64,000 nt of DNA from assembly GCA_029569255.1 (NCBI GenBank), contig JAKQUO010000019.1, positions 149,175-213,174 on the forward strand, in the 5' to 3' direction. Made by a program: the position numbers and the translations under genes. The notes beneath the pieces were generated by a model that saw only the letters and a program-made list of their open reading frames with translations, was not told the origin of the DNA and did not search any database. The stretch comes from Acidobacteriota bacterium (lineage in GTDB: Bacteria; Acidobacteriota; Aminicenantia; Aminicenantales; Saccharicenantaceae). Of this stretch, positions 60,131-64,000 are shown one piece after another. The stretch's first letter is position 1. Each line of letters begins with the position of its first letter.

Positions 60131-60170
60131 GAAAAAGAGCCTCCCCCCCGCGCGGGCGGAGGGGAGGCTT
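60131..60170 (-). terminator. Intrinsic terminator after the calcium-binding protein gene
   Basis: Minus strand: stem AGCCTCCCC/GGGGAGGCT (60169-60161 with 60146-60138), 14-base GC-rich loop, then TTTTT (60136-60132). A rho-independent terminator, or an attenuator that lowers expression of the outer-membrane protein downstream. Confidence 0.8.
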
Positions 60171-60181
60171 CGGGTCCGAGC

Positions 60182-60679
60182 TCAGCGGCGGCCCTTCCTC
60201 TGGGCCGTGCCCTTGGGTCCGGTGCCGTCGCAGACGCCGGCGCCCGCCTGGCGGGCGGCGCCCTGCATTCCGGCCCGGAAGGAGCCCTTGCCGAAGCTCG
60301 ACTTGACGGCCTGGCCGGCCTTCAGGCCCTTGGTCATCCCGGCCTCGTCCGGCTGGCCGTTCCTGTTCTGGCCCTTGTAACCGGTGCCGTCCTGGGGCCT
60401 GGCCCAATCGGGGTCCTGGCCGTTGGGGATGCCGTCGCCGTCGTGGTCCCTGGCCAGATCGTTGATGCCGTCGCCGTTCTCGTCGATGAAGGCGACGCGG
60501 TTGCGGCGCCGGAACTCCGGCTTGGCCTGGACCTTGTTCCGCCGGGTTCCACCCTCGGCCTTCAGACCCGTCTGGACCTGGGCCTTTTCCCGGGCCTTCG
60601 CGGCCGTCTGGTCCTGGCCCGTCGCGAAGGCGAGGCCGAGGACGAGGAAGCCGACCGCGAGCGCTAACGTCTTTTTCAT
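60182..60679 (-). CDS. Exported calcium-binding-repeat protein
   Basis: 165 residues. Signal peptide (residues 1-22, ending AFATGQ). After a Lys/Arg/Gln-rich segment come two Asp loops of thrombospondin type 3/EF-hand-like form, DENGDGINDLARD and DHDGDGIPNGQDPDW, and a Gly-rich tail ending near a cysteine (GAGVCDGTGP). ATG 60679 has AAGGAGGT six bases upstream. It is the first gene after the sigma-54 promoter, so probably the main regulated product. Function unknown. Confidence 0.82.
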   Translation of the reverse strand: MKKTLALAVGFLVLGLAFATGQDQTAAKAREKAQVQTGLKAEGGTRRNKVQAKPEFRRRNRVAFIDENGDGINDLARDHDGDGIPNGQDPDWARPQDGTGYKGQNRNGQPDEAGMTKGLKAGQAVKSSFGKGSFRAGMQGAARQAGAGVCDGTGPKGTAQRKGRR

Positions 60680-60715
60680 CTCGTGACCTCCTTGAGTCAT
60701 TTCGCCTGGTTTATA

Positions 60716-60732
60716 TGCCGGTTGCGTGCCAA
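60716..60732 (-). promoter_or_regulatory. Sigma-54 promoter of the envelope cluster
   Basis: Minus strand TTGGCACGCAACCGGCA: TGGCACG -24 element and GC at -12 with exactly ten bases between GG and GC, as sigma-54 requires. Transcription would start near 60705, 26 bases before the ATG. Further upstream are a near palindrome TTGAATATCAA (60744-60754) and TATCAATAAATAA (60749-60761), a good IHF-like site. Upstream activator sites for the NtrC-type regulator were not identified with confidence. Confidence 0.75.
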
Positions 60733-60824
60733 CATCTATATTGTTGAATATCAATAAATAACGGATCCGCGGGCCTTTCGTTTCCGCCAAAATTGTCGGG
60801 TCTTCCGACGTTCTTGGCGGACGT

Positions 60825-60853
60825 TTTACGGCCCGCCCGGATTCCTGTATAAT
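60825..60853 (+). promoter_or_regulatory. Promoter of the ECF sigma operon
   Basis: TTTACG (60825-60830), 17-base spacer, TATAAT (60848-60853). Perfect -10. Leader of about 75 bases before ATG 60935. It could also overlap an ECF-dependent promoter, which I cannot recognise. Confidence 0.55.
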
Positions 60854-60934
60854 AAGCGCGTCCGCACCAGCCCCCGGAAGATTCTGAACCTCCCCCCGTC
60901 TAATAAGGTGCGGAGGACAAGTGAGATTATCCGC

Positions 60935-61519
60935 ATGGAAGAGAAGCAGCTGGTCCGGCTGGCTCAGGAAGGGCGTCAGGACGCCTTCGAAGAGCTGGTC
61001 AGGAAGTTCCAGCCGAAGGTGTTCAGCATGGCTTTGAGCTTCACCCGGAACCGGGAGGCGGCCGACGACCTGGCCCAGGAAGTCTTCCTGAAGGCCTATC
61101 TCGCCCTGCCCCGGTTCCACGGGAAGTCGGGGTTCGGGACCTGGCTCTACCGCATCTCCGTCAACCACATCAAGGACCATTTGCGGAAGAAGGGCCGGGC
61201 CAAGGAGGTCTCCCTGGACGACGTCCGCGAGATCACCTTCTCGGACAAGGAGCAGGCGGAGAGGGCGGAATGTGAGCGGGAGACGGAGGCCCGCCGCACC
61301 CTCGTCCAGAGGTTCGTCGAGGCCTTGCCCGAGAAGTACCGGGTCATCCTGACCCTGCGGGACGTCCAGGGGCTGCCTTACGAGGACATCTCCCGGGTCC
61401 TGAAGCTCTCGCCGGGGACGGTGGACTCGAGGCTCCACCGGGCCCGGCGGATGCTGCGGACCAGGCTGGCCCCCCATCTGGCGGGCCTAGGAGGGACACA
61501 TGAACTGTCGCAAGGCTGA
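60935..61519 (+). CDS. RNA polymerase sigma factor, ECF (RpoE-like)
   Basis: 194 residues. Region 2 (FEELVRKFQPKVFSMALSFT, then ADDLAQEVFLKAYLAL and FGTWLYRISVNHIKDHLRK) and region 4 (LPEKYRVILTLRDVQGLPYE, with ISRVLKLSPGTVDSRLHRAR as the recognition helix) are clear. ATG 60935 is chosen since conserved sequence starts there; GTG 60908 in frame is an alternative with no ribosome binding site. Overlaps the anti-sigma gene by 20 bases. Confidence 0.93.
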   Translation: MEEKQLVRLAQEGRQDAFEELVRKFQPKVFSMALSFTRNREAADDLAQEVFLKAYLALPRFHGKSGFGTWLYRISVNHIKDHLRKKGRAKEVSLDDVREITFSDKEQAERAECERETEARRTLVQRFVEALPEKYRVILTLRDVQGLPYEDISRVLKLSPGTVDSRLHRARRMLRTRLAPHLAGLGGTHELSQG

Positions 61520-61988
61520 GAAACAGCTCTTGAGGTCCTTCGACGGGCGGCTCGACAGGCCCGCCGCGGACCTGCTCGAGGAGCACCTCCGGGCCTGCCC
61601 CGCCTGCCGCCGGGCGGCTTCGGAGTACCGGTCCATGCTGGCCCTTCTCCGGGACGGGCGGGACGCCCAGCCCCTGCCTCGGTTCTGGGAGCGGCTCGAG
61701 CCGCGGCTCCGCGAGGAGAGCGAGATCGCCCCGTTCCTCTTCTGGGAGCGCTGGAGCCTGCGGTCCATCCCCGTCTTCCTGACCCTGGTCGTCCTGATCG
61801 GCGGCTTCCTGTTCCTGGCGCCGCGGACGAGCGAGCTGAGCCCGTCGGCGGCCCTGCTCTTCGAGAACCGCGACCCGCTCCAGGAGACCCACGCCCTGCT
61901 CGAGGCCGACAAGCCGGGGGCGGAGACGATGAAGCTCATGTTCGCGTCCCTGGACGACAAGACGCCCCTGAGGAGGCCGACGCCATGA
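61500..61988 (+). CDS. Zinc-containing anti-sigma factor
   Basis: 162 residues. N-terminal ZAS-type motif H29-x3-C33-x2-C36 (EEHLRACPACR) that would hold the ECF sigma inactive, one membrane helix (about 90-107, RSIPVFLTLVVLIGGFLFLA) and a short periplasmic C-terminal part. AGGAGGGAC precedes the ATG. Its stop overlaps the next gene's start. Confidence 0.88.
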   Translation: MNCRKAEKQLLRSFDGRLDRPAADLLEEHLRACPACRRAASEYRSMLALLRDGRDAQPLPRFWERLEPRLREESEIAPFLFWERWSLRSIPVFLTLVVLIGGFLFLAPRTSELSPSAALLFENRDPLQETHALLEADKPGAETMKLMFASLDDKTPLRRPTP

Positions 61989-62425
61989 AGATGAAATACA
62001 AGGTCCTGGTCGCCCTGACCCTTCTCGTCGTCTTCGGACTGGGGGTCGCGGCCGGGGTGCTCGGCGAGCGCTACACCGTCCACAAGAGGCTCCAGCGCAT
62101 GGCGGCCGGCCGGCCTCACGCGCCCTCCCAGGAGGGCTGGGCCAAGGAGCTCGGCCTGACCGAGGAGCAGAAGGCCCAGATCCGGGAGGTCTTCAAGAGA
62201 AACGAAGAGCGGATGAGGGCCTACCGGGCCGAGAGCTCGGCCCGGCTGAGCGAGATGCGCAAGAAGCTCTGGGACGAGACCAGCGCGGTCCTCACGCCGG
62301 AGCAAAGGGCGAAGAACGAAGAGATGTTCCGCCGCATGGAAGAGCAGCGGAGGAGGGGATCGGAAAGGAACGCTTCACGCGACCGGAGAGGCAATGACCC
62401 TCGCCCTCCGGGCCGCGAGCGATAA
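61985..62425 (+). CDS. Spy/CpxP-like periplasmic protein
   Basis: 146 residues: an N-terminal membrane anchor or signal (residues ~6-24), then a helical region with the two LTxxQ motifs of the Spy/CpxP family, LGLTEEQKAQI (about 57-67) and VLTPEQRAKNEEM (about 100-112), and an Arg-rich tail. Such proteins act as periplasmic chaperones or metal sensors in envelope stress, fitting the ECF/anti-sigma context. ATGA overlap upstream. Confidence 0.85.
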   Translation: MKMKYKVLVALTLLVVFGLGVAAGVLGERYTVHKRLQRMAAGRPHAPSQEGWAKELGLTEEQKAQIREVFKRNEERMRAYRAESSARLSEMRKKLWDETSAVLTPEQRAKNEEMFRRMEEQRRRGSERNASRDRRGNDPRPPGRER

Positions 62426-62439
62426 TAAGGAGAACCGTC

Positions 62440-63834
62440 ATGAAGAAGAGAGTCGTCTGGATCGCCGTGGCCGGGGTCGTCCTGGCCGGGGTCATTCTCG
62501 GCCTGACCGTCTTCAAGGGCAACAAGAACGGCAAGGTCACGTATAGGACGGAAGCGGTCAGCAAGGGCGACATCGAGGCCCTGGTCGTCACGTCCGGGAC
62601 CCTGAACCCCACCGAGACCGTCGACATCGGCGCCCAGGTCTCGGGCCGGATCGAGAAGCTCTACGCCGACTTCAACTCGGTCGTCACCCACGGCCAGATC
62701 GTGGCCGAGCTCGACCAGGAGCCCCTGAGGCTCAAGATCCAGCAGAACGAGGCCAGCTACCAGAGCCGCGTCGCCGCGCTCGACCGCTCGAAGGTCCAGC
62801 TGCAGACCACCGAGAAGGCCTTCGAACGGGCCAAGTCCCTCTTCGCCAAGGACCTCATCTCCATCCAGGAGATGGACGCGGCCGAGGCCAACTACCTCAA
62901 CGCCAAGAGCGACCTCATCTCCTCGGAAGCCAGCCTGGCCCAGGCCAAGAGCTCGCTCGACCTGAGCCGCGTCGACCTGGGCTACTCGGTCATCAAGTCG
63001 CCCGTCGACGGCGTCGTCATCACCCGGAAGGTCAACGTCGGCCAGACGCTCCAGTCGAGCTACCAGGCCCCGGTCCTCTTCCAGGTCGCCACCGACCTGA
63101 CCAAGATGAAGGTCGAGTGCAGCGTCGACGAATCCGACATCGGCAAGGTCAAGGAAGGGCAGAAGGTCCGGTTCACGGTCGAGGCCTTTCCGAACGAGAA
63201 CTTCAACGGCATCGTCCAGCAGGTCCGCTACTCGCCCGAGACCGTCCAGAACGTCGTCACGTACACGACCGTCGTCAATGTCGAGAACCCCGCGAAGAAG
63301 CTCCTGCCCGGCATGACGGCCACCGTCTCGATCATCGTCGGCGAGGCCAAGAACGTCCTCCGCGTGCCCAACGGGGCCCTCCGCTTCACGCCCAACCTGA
63401 GCCCTGAAGAGCTCGCGGCGCTCCAGAAGGCGGCCATGGAGCAGATGATGTCCCAGGGGGGCGGTCCCCGTCCGGAGGGCGGCCAGGCGATGCCCCCGGC
63501 GGGCGGCCAGCCCGGCCCGACAGGGGGCGGCGCCCGTCCGGAAGGCGGACAGCGGCAGTTCAACCGCCAGGGCGGCGGCCAGCCCGGCTCGATGGCGGGC
63601 GGCGCCCGCCAGCAGGCCCCCCGCGTCTGGATGCAGGACAAGGACGGCAAGTGGAGCGTGAAGCTCGTCCGGACCGGCGTCTCGGACACGTCCTTCACCG
63701 AGATCACCCGCGGCGAGCTCAAAGAGGGCGACGTCGTCGTCATCGGAACGCTGACCGCGTCCAGCCAGCAGAGCGGCCCCGGCATGGGCGGGATGGGGAT
63801 GTTCATGGGCGGGCCTCCCGGCGGCCGCCGCTAG
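62440..63834 (+). CDS. Efflux periplasmic adaptor protein, MacA/HlyD family
   Basis: 464 residues. One membrane helix (residues 4-22), then a lipoyl-like half (GTLNPTETVDIGAQVSGRIEK onward), a long coiled-coil hairpin (about 95-175), the second lipoyl half (YSVIKSPVDGVVITRKVNVG) and the beta-barrel domain (about 205-300). An insertion of ~60 residues rich in Gly/Pro/Gln (about 340-395) and a C-terminal membrane-proximal domain follow. It links an inner-membrane transporter to an outer-membrane channel. Followed by a MacB-type ATPase gene. Confidence 0.92.
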   Translation: MKKRVVWIAVAGVVLAGVILGLTVFKGNKNGKVTYRTEAVSKGDIEALVVTSGTLNPTETVDIGAQVSGRIEKLYADFNSVVTHGQIVAELDQEPLRLKIQQNEASYQSRVAALDRSKVQLQTTEKAFERAKSLFAKDLISIQEMDAAEANYLNAKSDLISSEASLAQAKSSLDLSRVDLGYSVIKSPVDGVVITRKVNVGQTLQSSYQAPVLFQVATDLTKMKVECSVDESDIGKVKEGQKVRFTVEAFPNENFNGIVQQVRYSPETVQNVVTYTTVVNVENPAKKLLPGMTATVSIIVGEAKNVLRVPNGALRFTPNLSPEELAALQKAAMEQMMSQGGGPRPEGGQAMPPAGGQPGPTGGGARPEGGQRQFNRQGGGQPGSMAGGARQQAPRVWMQDKDGKWSVKLVRTGVSDTSFTEITRGELKEGDVVVIGTLTASSQQSGPGMGGMGMFMGGPPGGRR

Positions 63835-63860
63835 GCGCCGACGCGCGAGGGAGAACGGCC

Positions 63861-64000
63861 ATGCCCGGCAACGTCATCGAGCTGCGGAACCTGACCAAGA
63901 CCTACCACGTCGGCGAGACGGATGTCCACGCCCTGCGCGGCGTGTCCTACGCCATCGGCGACGGCGACTTCCTGGCCATCATGGGCCCGTCGGGCTCGGG
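63861..64000 (+). CDS. ABC transporter ATP-binding protein (MacB/LolD type), 5' part
   Basis: First 46 residues only: ELRNLTKTYHVGETDVHALRG, then GDFLAIMGPSGSG, the beginning of Walker A. The order adaptor then ATPase matches MacAB-type systems. ATG has GAGGGAG ten bases upstream. The gene continues beyond the window. Confidence 0.88.
   Translation, partial: MPGNVIELRNLTKTYHVGETDVHALRGVSYAIGDGDFLAIMGPSGS

Noticed and set aside
60908-60934. GTG 60908 as the start of the ECF sigma factor
   Set aside because: No ribosome binding site and the extra nine residues do not look like sigma region 2; ATG 60935 fits the family start.

Overview
The window is G+C-rich (about two thirds by eye) and densely packed with ordinary bacterial housekeeping operons on both strands. 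There is no prophage, insertion sequence, CRISPR array or rRNA operon. The host is a diderm: there is a LolB-like lipoprotein, other lipoproteins, a beta-barrel outer-membrane protein and an RND/MacAB-type efflux adaptor. It appears capable of hydrogen or ferredoxin metabolism. Gene content and style fit a deep-branching Acidobacteriota/Aminicenantes-like bacterium, but that placement is an inference and was not tested by any search.

Layout. 1-9059 (minus): birA (partial), valS and a degenerate receiver protein form one transcript; guaA and dnaE form another. 9137-14302 (plus): archaeal-type phosphoglycerate mutase, then an exported amidase, a Tat-exported DUF362 protein and a membrane polyferredoxin, translationally coupled. 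14399-20292 (minus): yceD-rpmF-plsX-fabG-acpP-fabF-etfB-etfA from one strong promoter. 20381-23295 (plus): an 81-aa protein and polA, which appears to start at CTG. 23348-24472 (minus): a GNAT-like protein. 24662-34084 (plus): an 11-gene operon for a complex-I-sized [NiFe] hydrogenase. 34240-36799 (minus): dnaN and dnaA with a probable origin of replication. 37094-42616: two small lipoproteins, rpmB, a Rel/SpoT enzyme, a zinc-ribbon protein and an exported Memo-AMMECR1 fusion. 42713-46989 (plus): two small membrane proteins, then lolB-like, ispE, tRNA-Gln, prs, rplY and pth. 47189-53238 (plus): rpsF-rpsR-rplI-dnaB-radA-PIN/TRAM-ispD-ispF. 53894-55810 (plus): a secreted M14 carboxypeptidase. 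55797-60679 (minus): a cell-envelope cluster ending in a histidine kinase and an NtrC-type regulator. 60935-64000 (plus): ECF sigma, anti-sigma, Spy-like protein, efflux adaptor and the start of a MacB-type ATPase.

How it fits together. The hydrogenase operon encodes homologues of NuoA, B, C, D, H, I, J, K and three antiporter-like subunits but no NuoEFG. Its large subunit keeps all four [NiFe] cysteine ligands, so it should couple ferredoxin-H2 chemistry to ion pumping by a machine with complex I's pumping capacity. The 55.8-60.7 kb cluster begins at a sequence with exact sigma-54 spacing and ends with a sigma-54-dependent regulator, suggesting a self-contained envelope-sensing circuit. The divergent ECF operon looks like a second envelope-stress system.

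The least explained signal is non-coding. A composite inverted repeat (GGGGACA...TGTCCCC units plus a conserved GGCGTGAAG/GCGAACGGAG module) occurs at 10.3, 47.0 and 53.6 kb. A second dispersed repeat occurs at 41.0 and 53.3 kb. Other notable points are two promoters that place the start codon at the transcription start (leaderless mRNAs), a 44-nt hairpin overlapping the end of polA, and a tRNA gene that shares its first ten bases with ispE.
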